A DNA stretch of 64,000 bases from Euborellia annulipes (taxonomy: Eukaryota; Arthropoda; Insecta; Dermaptera; Anisolabididae). The DNA is taken from assembly GCA_023213315.1 (NCBI GenBank), contig JAKCPI010001790.1, positions 1-64,000 of the forward strand, written 5' to 3'. The translations under genes and the position numbers were made by a program. Shown here in pieces: positions 11,950 through 24,114 of this stretch. The notes beneath the pieces were generated by a model, which saw only the letters and a program-made list of their open reading frames with translations, was not told where the DNA came from and searched no databases. Position 1 is the stretch's first letter, and every line of letters starts with the position of its first letter.

Positions 11950-12190
11950 AATGGAACATATTTTAAATAAAATAAATAAATTTATTATGACCCGCTTAGA
12001 GGCACCAATCCTCGGTGGCTAGGTCCAACAAACACAATACAAATTTAAATATAATAACAAATATAACAAAACAAAAGGGAAAAAAATAGAAATGTATAGT
12101 AAACGTATCATTAGCCGTCCCGACATTCGCCTTAAGTTGTTAAGGAAAACCTGGCCAAAAACCTTAACAAGGATGGTATGACCTCTCTAC
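11950..12190 (-). repeat. Possible 3' end of a non-LTR element
   Basis: A GC-richer block ('GACCCGCTTAGAGGCACC') sits next to an A-rich stretch. It resembles a LINE 3' end by composition only, and no protein signature is visible. Confidence 0.3.
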
Positions 12191-12294
12191 CTAAACTATT
12201 TCATAAGAAATAAATATTAATAGAATAATAGACAGGAAGAAAGGATGTCAGCCAAAAGGAGAGCCCCTATCGAATAAAAATCTCAATCCAGAAG

Positions 12295-12329
12295 GCGTTT
12301 CGGTTTTAATTAAATAAAGCCATCATCAG
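12295..12329 (-). ncRNA. Hammerhead-like core (left arm)
   Basis: On the minus strand it reads CTGATGA, then a GG...CC hairpin with an A/T-rich loop, then GAAACGCC. The CTGANGA and GAAA elements are intact. GCC replaces the usual GUH cleavage triplet, so it may be inactive. Confidence 0.5.
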
Positions 12330-12442
12330 TTCTCAAGAGATTATTGGCTGTGCAAATGTTATATTTTTATATAATTTTGTATATGTTTATATAAAACAAC
12401 ACTCTGTGCATCCCAACCTTGGAGCCAATAATCTCTTGAGAA

Positions 12443-12476
12443 CTGATGATGGCTTTATTTAATTAAAACCGAAACG
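12443..12476 (+). ncRNA. Hammerhead-like core (right arm)
   Basis: Same module as the left arm on the opposite strand: CTGATGA at 12443-12449, GAAACG from 12471. It also has GCC in place of a GUC or GUU triplet. Confidence 0.5.
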
Positions 12477-12590
12477 CCTTCTGGATTGAGATCTTTATTC
12501 GATAGGGGCTGTCCTGTTTGGCTGACATCCTCTCTTCCTGTCTATTATTCTATTAGTATTTATTTCTTATGAAATAGTTTTCTTCTTTTT

Positions 12591-14653
12591 TTAAGATTTT
12601 TTTCTTCCCTCGTCAGAAAGTTTTCTTTTCATTAAAGAAATTCTATTGGTAACTACTCTTTGAGAATTAAAAAATTTTATTCTAAGTAAAACTCTTAATT
12701 TAACGAATGATTTTTCTAAAATTATAGGAATTTCTGGGCATTTTTTAAATACATATTTAGTTATTTTATTTACTATGTTTTTTTAAACTGCCTTTTAGAC
12801 CAGGCGCTGGAGGTAGTTGAGTATGCAAAATTTGAGGACCGAATTCTGACAATGGATTTGGGCTAAGAATAGCTCCCAGAATAAGGATCCGGATCTTGCC
12901 GGGCCAATTTTTGGTCCAATTTTTTTTTACCCCCCACCCCTCTAATCTCCATAGGAAATCAATGGAATGCATGCTAAGATGATGTGAAGACTTGCAATTA
13001 TGGTCAAATTCGAGTACTTAAAACTTCAAACAATGAAAAAACTGTCTTGTCAGCAACTGAGGGGATCCTCTATAGTCCCCTGAGAAGTACTATCTTGCCA
13101 CCAGTTGTGGTGGTCCCCTCTAACCCCTTCAACTCTTTTCTCTCCCTTTATTATACATTTAAATATACGGCCTAAACACCACGCCAAATTGTGGGGACCG
13201 GCAATTATGCTCATAATCCACTACCTGGTACCCCAATCAATGAAAAATACTATCTTGCCGCCAGCTGCGGTGGTCCCCTTTAACCCCTTCAACTCTTTTC
13301 TCTCCCTTTATTATACTTTTAAATATACGGCCTAAACACCATGCCAAATTGTGGGGACCGGCAATTATGTTCATAATCCACTACCCGGTACTCCAATAAA
13401 TGAAAAATACTATCTTGCCGCCAGCTGCGGTGGTCCCCTCTAACCCCTTCACCTCTTTTCTCTCCCTTTATTATAAATACACCAGGTAGTGGATTATGAG
13501 CATAATTGCCGGTCCCCACAATTTGGCATGGTGTTTAGGCCGTATATTTAAATTTATAACAGAGAGAGAGAAAAGATGTGAAGGGGTTAGAGGGGACCAC
13601 CGCAGCTGGCGGCAAGATAGTATTTTTCATTGATTGGGGTACCAGGTAGTGGATTATGAACTTAATTGCCGGTCCCCACAATTTGGAATGGTGTTTAGGC
13701 CGTATATTTAAATTTTTAATAAAGGGAGAGAAAAGAGGCGAAGGGGTTAGAGGGGACCACCACAACTGGTGGCAAGATAGTACTTCTCAGGGGACTATAG
13801 AGGATCCCCTCAGTTGCTGACAAGACAGTTTTTTCATTATTTGAAGTTTTAAGTACTCGAATTTGACCATAATTGCAAGTCTTCACATCATCTTAGCATG
13901 CATTCCATTGATTTCCTATGGAGATTAGAGGGGTGGGGGTAAAAAAATTGGACCAAAAATTGGCCCGGCAAGATCCGGATCCTTATTCTGGGGGCTATTC
14001 TTAGCCCAAATCCATTGTCAGAATTCGGTCCTCAAATTTTGCATACTCAACTACCTCCAGCGCCCGCTCTATTTGTTATATTTTTTTCTTCATCTAATTT
14101 ATCTTCTTCATCTTTTTCTGTCTGTGAACTATTTGTTTGTAGACTTGAAGTTTCAGAAACCTTCTTCATTAAATCTTCCAATATTTCTTTTTCTTCCTTT
14201 CTTTTATCTCGGGCCAATCGGGCTGATTCCTCAGGAATTGGTACATCACTTGGTTTTAAAAATAACGATGGAACAGCTGAAAAAATTGATATATTAATAA
14301 TATAAAATAAAAAGTAAAATTAGAATCTTAGTGGACATTGGTATAGCCTATAGTGAAAAAAGCCTTGTATATATATATATAGAGTATTTTTTACCTACCT
14401 GTTGGCTTTAATCGAATTTTGGGAGGTAAATTCATAATTTTCGCTCGCATGTCTTCTTGAAAATCAGATTTTGCACGTTGCAAATTCTTCCCGTTTTTGG
14501 ATTTACACTATCTTTTCGAAAACATCTTCTAATCCATTCTTTTCGTAGGCTATCATCTTTTGGAAATGGAAAAAACATTAATTTTTCTTCTCCTTCCTTT
14601 TGTTTATAAAAAGAATTTTTACAAATTGCAACTGAGCAAATTATTCCAGGCAT
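12591..14653 (-). pseudogene. THAP zinc-finger gene relic, broken by indel and palindrome insertion
   Basis: Minus strand. Exon 1 (14653-14399) starts MPGIICSVAIC and has THAP hallmarks: Cys6 and Cys11 (C-x4-C as in THAP1), an FPFPKD proline motif, the EWIRRC tryptophan and a third Cys in GRICNV. The expected C-x2-H-F is missing: the frame runs into a stop at 14432, and a second frame resumes with DFQEDMRAK. The frame change and the lost His fit a small deletion. A GT-AG intron (14398-14277, donor GTAGGT, acceptor TTTTTTCAG) joins to AVPSLF, the AVPxxF motif that ends THAP domains. A charged, coiled-coil-like stretch follows (residues like RLARDKRKEEKEILEDLMKKV). The 1.26-kb palindrome (12803-14064) then interrupts. 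Beyond it, 12783-12594 is open (CPEIPIILEKSFVKLRVLLR), with a stop at 12591-12593, and looks like a C-terminal tail. THAP proteins bind DNA and include transposase-derived genes. This copy cannot make an intact finger. Confidence 0.75.
12803..14064. mobile_element. Element E: 1.26-kb palindrome with internal 160-bp repeats
   Basis: Ends are inverted (GGCGCTGGAGGTAGTTGAG and its complement). Left arm: a unique outer part, then units starting ACTATCTTGCC at 13089, 13249 and 13409 (exact 160-bp period). Right arm: inverted units and the mirrored outer part. The centre is near 13480-13490. Arm identity is very high, including the unusual GGATCCGGATCTTGCC area, implying a recent origin or arm homogenisation. 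No clear target duplication or transposase. Confidence 0.85.
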
Positions 14654-14904
14654 CTAAAAGAATGATTAGAATCAAATATATATTTTAAATAATTGATTTA
14701 GTATTTCATTAATTACCTTGAATCCATGTAAAGAAAGCGCCACAAACACACAAATGAAAAGTTGATTGAAAAACAGCCTAAATCGAATATTTTGAAAAAG
14801 GTTATGATTAGAATAATATATATATTTTTTAACTATTTGATTTAACACTCAATTAATTACCTCCAATATAAGCAAATTTATAAAACAATGTCCAAATCGA
14901 TTTA

Positions 14905-15076
14905 TTAAAGCATGTGTAATGTGAAGCACAAATTATCAAATAGCTATGGGCGCTCAGAGCGTTTGTCACTAGGGGAATCTTGGACTCGAGTGACGTCATC
15001 TGCCAAAACCCCCCACCATTTTCCACTCCGTATGAGACAACCTTGTCTTTCTACTAACCTTGGAATATACAGTATA
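14905..15076. repeat. Right member of the distant inverted repeat pair and upstream flank
   Basis: 15033-15076 (CGTATGAGACAACCTTGTC and 'CTAACCTTGGAATATAC') mirrors 11540-11586. CRE-like GTGACGTCA lies at 14991-14999. It could be a promoter-proximal region of the THAP relic or the end of a 3.5-kb unit. Confidence 0.5.
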
Positions 15077-15078
15077 TA

Positions 15079-15171
15079 TCATGGGGGTGCCCCCCCCAAG
15101 AAGGCTTGTGGCCCCCCAGAGGATAGCTGGTCCCATGCCATCCCCCAGCCAAATTCTCTAGTTACGCCCAT
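15079..15171. repeat. hAT-like MITE fragment
   Basis: Begins CATGGGGGTGCC and ends TTACGCCCATG, resembling the inverted ends of the elements at 49.35 and 61.78 kb. No target duplication is visible. Confidence 0.45.
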
Positions 15172-15204
15172 GATAGGCCTATACATAATAGGGAGGCGCA
15201 AAAA

Positions 15205-15392
15205 AAGACTATTTTTTTTTTTTAATTTATATAATATCTTTTTCGGCATCTAAGGCCATCTAGACCCCATCCCTATTTATTTCAAATGATTTATAGTCAA
15301 TTCAAATGAAATAAATTTTTCTCGCTGGGAACGGGAAGCGAACTCGGGACTCCGGCACGAGAAGCTTCTCTCTGAGCCACGGGTCTCGAGTA
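15205..15392 (-). mobile_element. tRNA-headed SINE (family 2)
   Basis: T-run at about 15210-15223, a body shared with 6800-6990 ('TTCAAATGAAATAAATTT'), and a tRNA-like head on the minus strand with A-box GTGGCTCAGAGAG and a B-box-like GAGTTCGCTTCCC. Confidence 0.65.
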
Positions 15393-15747
15393 AAATATAT
15401 ATTTGAATGATATAATTAAATAACTGATAGAAGGAATTTATAAAAGCTGCTTTTAGCTCACTTCCATATGAAATTTTTTTCTAACGATATAAATTTCCCA
15501 GCGTTATGTTGCGAAAGTGGCTCCCAAACTTTTATCCAAGTGTCAGAGAAGGTGCGAAAATATTTTGTAAATCGTAGTTTTGTTAAAGTTTTATCATTAA
15601 AATTTAAAGAGTATCTATATTATCTAGTCTAGAAAATCAAAATAAAGAGTGAAAGTAATAGCATAAAGGTTGGAAAGCACTCTTCTAAATAATCAAGAAT
15701 TTCTCCAGGTACTATTATCTGTTTCAAAAATAAGAAAGAGCCACTAA

Positions 15748-15977
15748 TGCCCAGTTGCACCAACTAGTCTTATATCTTATCTTGGGGATGGCCGTCTAGA
15801 ACTTGAGATTTAAGGTGTTGCACCAATGAATTTTCAAATGATCTTACTCAAGCTGGCTTTGAGAAAAAACAACATCTGACAACCTCGTATTTTTGTTAAA
15901 AAATTAGCTAACAAGTAAGTTCAATTGTAAGGTGTAAGACGAGCTTGAGACCTGAGATATGTTGGTGCAACTGGGCA
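15748..15977. mobile_element. PIF/Harbinger-type MITE
   Basis: 230 bp, with terminal inverted repeats TGCCCAGTTGCACCAAC (15748-15764) and the complement (15961-15977). The flanking TAA (15745-15747 and 15978-15980) is the 3-bp duplication expected of PIF/Harbinger elements. Noncoding. Confidence 0.85.
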
Positions 15978-15980
15978 TAA

Positions 15981-17459
15981 GGATATTAATTCTCTTTATC
16001 AAAGGAGGGAAAAAGTGCACTCTAAAAACCGTTTCCATATTTTTGAAACAGAAAATATAAGCAAAAAAAATATATAGATATTTGTATATATGCAGGTATT
16101 AAAAATGATTTTTTTTTTTAGAAAATAGGTATAGATATAGCATTTAGAAAATAGAAAAAAGAACGCGATGAACAGTATATCAAATTGATGAGAAATTTTT
16201 ATCTAATTTTCTAATAAAAGTAAAAATCAATTTAAGGGGGTTCAGGAGCGACGTCTAAACGTACTTAAAAAAAAAAACAGACTATTATAAGGAATTTTTC
16301 AATGGGTTTTTTTTTAAATGAATTAAATTCATAAGAGATTATTGGGATATCGAGCTATAATTTCTTATTAAAAAATTATCGTAATTAATTTTTTTGTTAT
16401 CAAGCAAATACAAAAAAACAATCTGTCCCAATAATCTTTAATTTTTTTTTAATTTAAAAATGAATTTATTGTTATTATATTGTTATTAATCACATATTAA
16501 TTAAGAAATTTTTAAAATAAGCTTAGATGATTTATTTAAAAACCAACTGTCAAATTAGTTCAGCATTCTTGCAATAGATGGCAGGCTAGTCTAACAGCTG
16601 ATCCCTAATAGTATATATCTGGCCTATATTTATATATTTTTATGCTTTTATAAAAGATACATAATATAAAATAACATTTATAAAGTATTTATTGTTAAAA
16701 GATCAATGAAAATCAACCAAATGCATTAAATATTATTAGCTACCATTCTGACATCTCTTGGCAAATTTTTCAATTACTTGATTTTTTGGGCATACTTTTT
16801 ATGACACACAACGCCATCTTAGCGGGAAGAACATGAATAACACCTTCGCTCCCGTTCCCCCTTAATAAATTTTGATTTATTATTATTTTCTAAAATGCAG
16901 AAGATGAAAATGAAATATAATATGTTTGATCATATTTTGGTGAAAATATGTTATATTAAAATTTCAAAACAAAAAGTATACTAATAATATTTTTATAGGA
17001 TTCTTTACTAACTTTTTTTTTACCCAAGATACACAAAGACACACATACACAGCCATGAATAAGGCAAACAATTGATGGACCGTTTAAAAAAAATAGAGTA
17101 GAGGATGCATTTATTTGTCTTATATGTCATTCCATTTATAAACGAGGAAGCCATTAAATATGATAAGAAGATGCATAAATATAAATTTAAACACTTTTCT
17201 TTTCTCTTTCCCACTGTCTATAAGAGCAATAGAAATATAAATACAAAAGAAAGCAAATAAAAATCATTTTTTATTATAATTTTTATTAAAAAAAATATAT
17301 ATTCCTTAAATGCCTATCTAGATTCTAGACTATTAAAAAAAAAAGCATTGCAGTAGTAACTAAGCTGTCACAAACTATTTGGTTAGAGCGTATTTTTTTT
17401 TTCAAAATGGATTACTCATTCCCTCCTTTTAGCCGATATTATGGAAACCCCCACGATAT
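15981..17459. other. AT-rich, no recognisable feature
   Basis: Long A/T runs and short frames only. A palindromic A/T stretch lies around 16330-16480. I recognise no gene or repeat family. Confidence 0.45.
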
Positions 17460-17903
17460 CTAGCTCGGGCCCGCCTGCGGAATTTCCTTTTCTATTATTG
17501 AATGAAATTCCTCTTTAAATTTTTGTTTCAAAATTTGTACAGGTTGCGGAGACAATCTTCAAGCAGGTACTGGATTGGAATAGTAAATAATCATTTTTTT
17601 TTCATAATAAAGAAAAGGCGTGGGACCGCCTCAGGCGGGCTCGAGCCTGCTGAGGAGGGTCCGAGGGGGGGGGGCAAAGCCTCCCAGTCTTGACGCTTAA
17701 GCCTACGCTTGTTTACATTCATAGAATACACAAATGCAATGAATACTTAAAATTTTTCTATACATTTCCTATGGGAGAAATCGTAACTTTAGGAATTAAT
17801 AACTCAAAAAGTTATAGGAATTTCGGGATGAAAATAATTTTCCTGTAATCCCTAGAAGGTCCTCTTTAAAAATCAAAAATTTCATTTCAAAATTCGAACT
17901 GTA
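17460..17903 (-). mobile_element. Helitron fragment (same family as 37706-38680)
   Basis: 17705-17903 is the inverted match of 37770-37965 (a block around 'TCCCATAGGAAATGTATA'). The likely 3' end on the minus strand is a GC-rich hairpin followed by CTAG at 17460-17463. The 5' end is missing. Confidence 0.6.
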
Positions 17904-18021
17904 TCTTCTTCAGAACTCTGAAATTACTTTTAAAGATGACACAAGAAGGTCAAAATCCCTACCAAGTGTGTTTTAAATTTAAACTTATAACCTGCAATTT
18001 GTACTATAGCCTATACATAAT

Positions 18022-18263
18022 CAGGGCCGGCGCAAGCTATTCTGCCGCCCTAGGCAAGATATTTTTTGCGCCCCCCCCAAAAAAAACTTTAAAAATTTAA
18101 TTTGCCGCCTCCTCCTTAAAATTTTTCCCCGATCCCAAAAATTTTTCTGCGAAATTTTTTTTTTTTTCGCGGAACCAAATTTTTTTTATTTTTCCCTTTT
18201 TGCCGCCCTCTCCAGGTTGCCGCCCTAGGCGGCGCCTAGTTTGCCTAGTGGAGCCCGCCACTG
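18022..18263. mobile_element. hAT-like MITE with perfect 8-bp target duplication
   Basis: 242 bp, begins CAGGGCCGGCG and ends AGCCCGCCACTG. TACATAAT flanks both sides (18014-18021, 18264-18271). It contains a C-run and 'GCCGCCCTAGGC'-type inverted blocks. No transposase. Confidence 0.85.
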
Positions 18264-18544
18264 TACATAATGCTTCAACAACGGCATAGGGTTGACAGTT
18301 TAAATCTCATTTTTCTTAGCTTAGAGAACTCAAGATATTTTTACGATTACATTACTTTCTAAATTTATAGAAAAGAGAAAGAAAAAAATGTTTCTGTTCA
18401 AATACATTTTGAGAAAACATTGTATTTAATTAATATTATGACGTTTTGATTTGGAAAAGATAAAGCGTGTCCTGATTGACCTTCTCTCCCATTTTCCGAT
18501 GTAAACAAAAATAGCTATTCTGACCTCCGCCTTTCTTATGCGTC

Positions 18545-18705
18545 CTACGTTTCGGTCATTAATCATCTCTTTCTTGAAGACTGACAAATTTGTTACAAGT
18601 TTTTATTATACATATCATTAACTTTACTACTAGGCCCCTATATTGTGTAACTTTTTATCATTCCTGAAAAAGAGTATGATTAATGACCGAAAGATAATTT
18701 TTTTT
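18545..18705. repeat. Decayed fold-back with hammerhead-like remnants
   Basis: 'CGGTCATTAATCATCTC' near 18553-18569 is mirrored by 'GAGTATGATTAATGACCG' near 18672-18690. On the minus strand the left arm reads ATGA, a short stem and GAAACGTA, so GAAACG survives but CTGANGA is degraded. Probably an old member of the ribozyme fold-back family. Confidence 0.4.
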
Positions 18706-20188
18706 TTTAAATTTCCTGGTTAAATAATAATCTATTGGTTCTTCTCTTGGCAAATTTCTTCACTACAATGGCTCTCATTAAATTCAAATTTAGATCATCT
18801 TTTTTTTAAAGGAGAAAAAAAGACAATTCCTCCAATTATTTTATTAACTCTACAGTACTCAAAGTTAATAAAATATTTATGTAGGAAGTTTAAAATTCGA
18901 ATTTTATCCTAAATATTCTTTATAAATTATATTGGGTGCCAAATAATTTAGAAAAATAAGAATATGGCCTCAAAAGAGCTTTAAAAAATTCAAAAGGAAT
19001 AGAAAATATAAAAAATCATTGTGTGGTTTTATGAAACCACGATGCAAGTGAAACTTTTTTTCGGATCGTAGGCGTTTAACTGAAAATTTCCAGAAAATTA
19101 TTCGATTAGGGGTATTAAAATCGCGTTTTTAATCTTAACTTAATAATTGAAAAATGAGGATTGATAATTGGAAAGACGCATGTTAAAAACTGAGAACAAT
19201 ATTTATTTAGCAATTGAAGATTTGAATCATTTTAAATTATTTTAAAAATTATATTTTATCAATTTAAAACTTGAGTAATTAAATCTCACAATTATTTTTT
19301 TTATAATTCGTCATATATATTAAATTTCAACTTTCCTATTTTTGTCGTCACAGCTTGTGACGTCATGGCTTGTAACGTCACTCACTGCCTTTGACGTTGA
19401 CGGCTTGTAACGCGACATGCTGATAGAAGAGCGAAAAAATTTGAGGCCATCAAATAAAAGTTTCAACCGGGAAATAAAAGCCAGCATTTGATAGACTCCT
19501 CTCACATCATCTTTAATTGATAGATATTTCGACCGACATATAAAAAAATATAGAGATACGTTGAAAAACTTTCCCTCTTTGAATACTCGTCATTAAAGCC
19601 TATTAAATAGGCAATCATTTATCTTTTTTGGAAAGCTTTTGCATAGCTAACAGGCACTCTTGATTATAGCTCCTCTCGTGGTTATCAGGTGAACTTTCAA
19701 GCATTTTATAACTTAACTCTAAGGTGCTGTTGGTCCTCTCGTGGACAAATAAAGATATATATCAAGATATTTAAGTTTATCTCCATTATCAATTTGATTG
19801 CAGGGGGCATTAAATAAAGCACACCCGGGAACAAATTTATACCAAAATCTAATTACGTATTTAATATTCTAAGTAATAAAGATATAACCAAGACTGCTCA
19901 TTGTACAAGCGTTTTTACTTTTTTGAAAGTATGTAGGCCTGTTTCGAGATAAGACAAAATAAATAACACAATTAATAAATAAAATCATTAAGCAAAAGTA
20001 AACTTTAAGACGAACTAGAGGTAGAGGAAACTTAAATATCTATGCAAGAAGTCTAAAATTAAGATCAATTCTCTTCAATTTATTCAATACACAATTGAAT
20101 AATATTCTTTGAGAAGCAACCATAGGGTGTTCAATATTTTAAATATTATTAAAAAATATCTTTTTGATACTTGTTCTGTTATAAAAAA
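18706..20188. other. AT-rich; small cluster of CRE-like sites
   Basis: No repeat family or gene recognised. 19345-19412 holds a degenerate tandem series of 'GCTTGT(G/A)ACGTCA'-type motifs, including TGACGTCA at 19358-19365 and TAACGTCA at 19373-19380. Confidence 0.45.
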
Positions 20189-21019
<831 letters not shown>

Positions 21020-21179
21020 GCATAGTTAATTGTTTTAAAATATTTTTTTTTTTTTTTGTTGTTTTTCCATTTTTACTTTCCCCTTTATATATAATTTAAT
21101 ATATAAAGAAAGGAGTTAATTTATGAAAAAAATTGGGGGGGGGGGGGGGGGGAAAAAAACTTTTTTTTTCCTCCTCAAA

Positions 21180-21652
21180 AAGTGGTTTTCGCGACATGGT
21201 CTGTCTGTGTGTCTGTGAACAAAATATCTCAAGGACGAAAAGACCTAGGAGGTTGAAATTTTATATTTAAGTTAGACACCCTCAAGGGACGTGACAGGTA
21301 GCTTTTGGACAAAATCGGCCAAACAGTACTAGTACTTTACTGATGCATTTTTCAGTTTTTTTCGATTTTCTCAAAATTCGCTTGAACGATTTGGATTAAA
21401 ATTCAAAAATCAATTATTTTTTAGATTCTATTTAAAATGTATATTCTCATTTTGTCATTGAAATCTTCTGAAGACCTCTTTACTCTTGTACTTCATAGGA
21501 AAGATAGGAGAAATGGTTGCCATGGTAACAAAATATAAATATTTTTCTCTTTATATATTTTACATTTTGAAAGTCGAATGTACACTTTACTGTCGGAATA
21601 CATGTCGACACAAAAAATCTGCTGTGCGACCAGTCACACCAAATTTTTATCT
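21180..21652 (-). repeat. Repeat B, truncated
   Basis: Follows a G-run (about 21136-21152) and an A/T-rich junction. Carries the 'GTGGTTTTCGCGACATGGTC' to hairpin-end portion. The palindromic hairpin is shortened. Confidence 0.75.
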
Positions 21653-22482
21653 CATCTATCCCTCCCTCTTGTAAGACCAAAAAGTTAACATACAAATTGA
21701 TTTTGTTTGCCTAACTGAGGACCCTCCCCATTCTGATTAACCCCAATATTAATTTGAGTTTTTATTGAATTCCCAAACACTGACTATTAATAATATGAAC
21801 ATGAAAATGGCAAAAATTTTAATAGATAAATGTATATTCCCTTTGAGTATATGAAATTCGAAACGAAATGTATTTGATTGGTAGAATTAATAAAAAGAAA
21901 ATAGCCTGTACATGAATGTAATTATGAAAATATCCAATATCGAATTTTTTTCTAAATATATTGATATTAATAATAATAATAATAATTTTATAATAATAAC
22001 ATTCCTCATGATGATGATGATGATGAAAATATGTATGCAAATTATGGAGGGACTGACTTATTATTAAACTTGTCGTCTTTCCCTCGTTAATCAAAGTCAA
22101 AATCGAGTCAATGTTAATATCCTCATTAGTGGGATTCTTGATTAAGTAACTCAAGTGGATGCATGTTTAACTAAAAGGGCACTTTCACTCCCACCCCCTT
22201 CATGCTCCCATAAGGGAAGAAAGGGAGCGGAATAAAAAAAAAAAAGCTCTGAGGAAATCAAATTAAATGAACATGGATGCCCTCCCCCCACCCTTCCTCT
22301 CTTCTCCCTCGTCTAACAACTAAATCACAAATTGTATTTTGTTTTTATCTGGAGGGAATTACAGGCAGAAATGTATCCACCTCAAACACAATCAAAATTT
22401 ACATTTTATTATCTTGTCTTATCAATTTATTTCGTCATCTATTAGATGCTCTTGTTTAGTGGAAATTTTTACAACAATTAAT
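21653..22482. other. No gene; trinucleotide microsatellites
   Basis: Contains (AAT)n at about 21966-21986 and (ATG)n at about 22009-22026. Otherwise AT-rich and unrecognised. Confidence 0.5.
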
Positions 22483-22709
22483 AGTTTTTTTTTTAACACT
22501 CACACAGTCTTTTCGACAACTCAGGCTTTATAAGACTTTGACGATATCCGTTATTGATTAATAAACATATTGGGGGTCCAGGCATTCTTATTTAAGCCAT
22601 TTGGTATCCAAATGGCTTAAATAAAATCATCGGATTGCCTGGGGTCCGAAACCTCGACTTTTGGAATACGAGGTTAGCACGCTAACCCCTACACCAAGCC
22701 CGAGGGCCA
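22483..22709 (-). mobile_element. tRNA-derived SINE-A
   Basis: T-run, CA-rich tail, 'CTTTTCGACAACTCAGGC' block, 'AAGCCATTTGGTATCC' palindrome, then a tRNA-like head with a decayed B-box, ending AAGCCCGAGGGC. Confidence 0.8.
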
Positions 22710-22761
22710 ATTAATAGTTAGTTTCTAACTTTTTGTTTAGGCCTAAGCCGTGTCAAAGGGT

Positions 22762-22903
22762 AGACACACACATACACGCAGACTTTTCAGCAACTTATAA
22801 GACTTTTTGGATTAAATAAAATCATCAGACTGCCTAGGATTCGAACCCTCGACCCTTGGTATACAAGGTAGGTGCGCTACCAACTACACCAAGCCCGAGG
22901 GCG
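22762..22903 (-). mobile_element. tRNA-derived SINE-A, internally deleted
   Basis: Has the tail, 'TAAATAAAATCATCAGACTG' and a well-kept B-box (GGGTTCGAATCC on minus) and A-box. The middle palindrome is deleted. Confidence 0.75.
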
Positions 22904-23039
22904 CCTAGAAACTTAAAAAGAAAAAAATATCAACAATGGGATACCCTTTTTTTGAAGTAACACACTTTATGGGAATTTTTACATTACTGCCATTATTAGA
23001 AACAATATTACTTACTAAATTAAAAAAAAAAGTTTTCTA

Positions 23040-23431
23040 TTATATTTTTTATTTTAAACTTTTTAGTATTTTTAATTATAGATAGAGTATTAAAAAAAAG
23101 GAAGACAGGAAGCGTGAGGCATCAAATAAAGTACCACATTTGTTTGGTCTATTTTGATCAAAATAGCCATATCATTGTTGTCATCAAAAATGACCCTTAA
23201 GTATTAAATTTCACACCCCTCGGAAGTCTTTTGAAATTAAATTAATTCGCGTAAGGTTTCAAATAAAATACCACATTAGTTTGGTCTATTTTGGTAAAAA
23301 CCGACCGACAATTTGCGTCATCAAAAATGACTCTTAAATAACAAATTTCACACCTATAGCTCATCGAGAAGTGTCCTAAACAAAGAATAAAAGTTAATGA
23401 CCTTGAAAGAGCAAGTTAAATAAAAGCATTT
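23040..23431 (+). mobile_element. Element D, short copy with two satellite units
   Basis: Has the same AAGTACCACAT satellite motif (two units) and the right terminal repeat TTAAATAAAAGCATTT at 23416-23431, but no left palindrome. Directly abuts a repeat B copy. Confidence 0.8.
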
Positions 23432-23434
23432 AAA

Positions 23435-24114
23435 AAAATCTGGTGTGACTGGCGCACAGAACACAACTTTCTCTTACCTTCGGTAATCGAAAGTTGTGTT
23501 CTGTGCTTGTCACACCAGATTTTTTGTGTCGACATATATTTAGTTCCCGACAGTACGGAACATTTGAATTCAGATGTAAAATTTATAAGTATGGGAAAAT
23601 ATTTATATTTTGTTACCATGGCAACCATTTCTCCTATCTTCCCTATGAAATACAAGAGTAAAGTGGTCTTCAGAAGATTTCAATTGCAAAATGAGAATAT
23701 ACATTTTATTGAGAATCTAAAAATTAATTGATTTTTGAATTAAAAAAAAAATCGTTGGAGCAAATTTTGAGAAAATCGAAAAAAACTGAAAAAATACATC
23801 AGTAAAGTACTAGTACTCTTTGGCCGATTTTGATTAAAAGCTTATTTTTCCGGTCCCGGGGGGTGTTTAACTTAAATATAAAATTTCAACCTCGTAGCTC
23901 AATTCCTTCATCCTTAAAATTGAACACACACCCACCCACCCACCCACCCACACACCCACAGACAGACCATGTCGCGAAAACCACTTTTTTGGATTCAGGG
24001 GACCTCAAAACGTGAAGATCCATCAAAATCTCGACATCGAATTTTTGACATGAATCCAATACTTTCTCTCTATATATATATTACATATATACATAGGTAA
24101 GAGAAAGTAAAAAT
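23435..24114 (+). repeat. Repeat B, full-length
   Basis: Both terminal hairpins intact (CTGGTGTGAC...GTCACACCAG at the 5' end, ACTTTCTCTC...AAGAGAAAGT at the 3' end). A CCCA microsatellite occupies the poly-C position of the sister copy. No reading frame of note. Confidence 0.85.

Larger units (their letters stand above)
12194..12578. mobile_element. Fold-back element with two hammerhead-like cores
   Basis: Arms of about 150 bp (12194-12346 and 12418-12578) are near-perfect inverted repeats around a short AT-rich centre. Each arm carries one hammerhead-like core pointing toward its own outer end. It lies directly downstream of the THAP relic's stop codon. Confidence 0.85.

Noticed and set aside
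13105..13765. Repeated 76-codon frames on both strands
   Set aside because: They follow the 160-bp units of the palindrome and mirror each other; no codon bias or motif.
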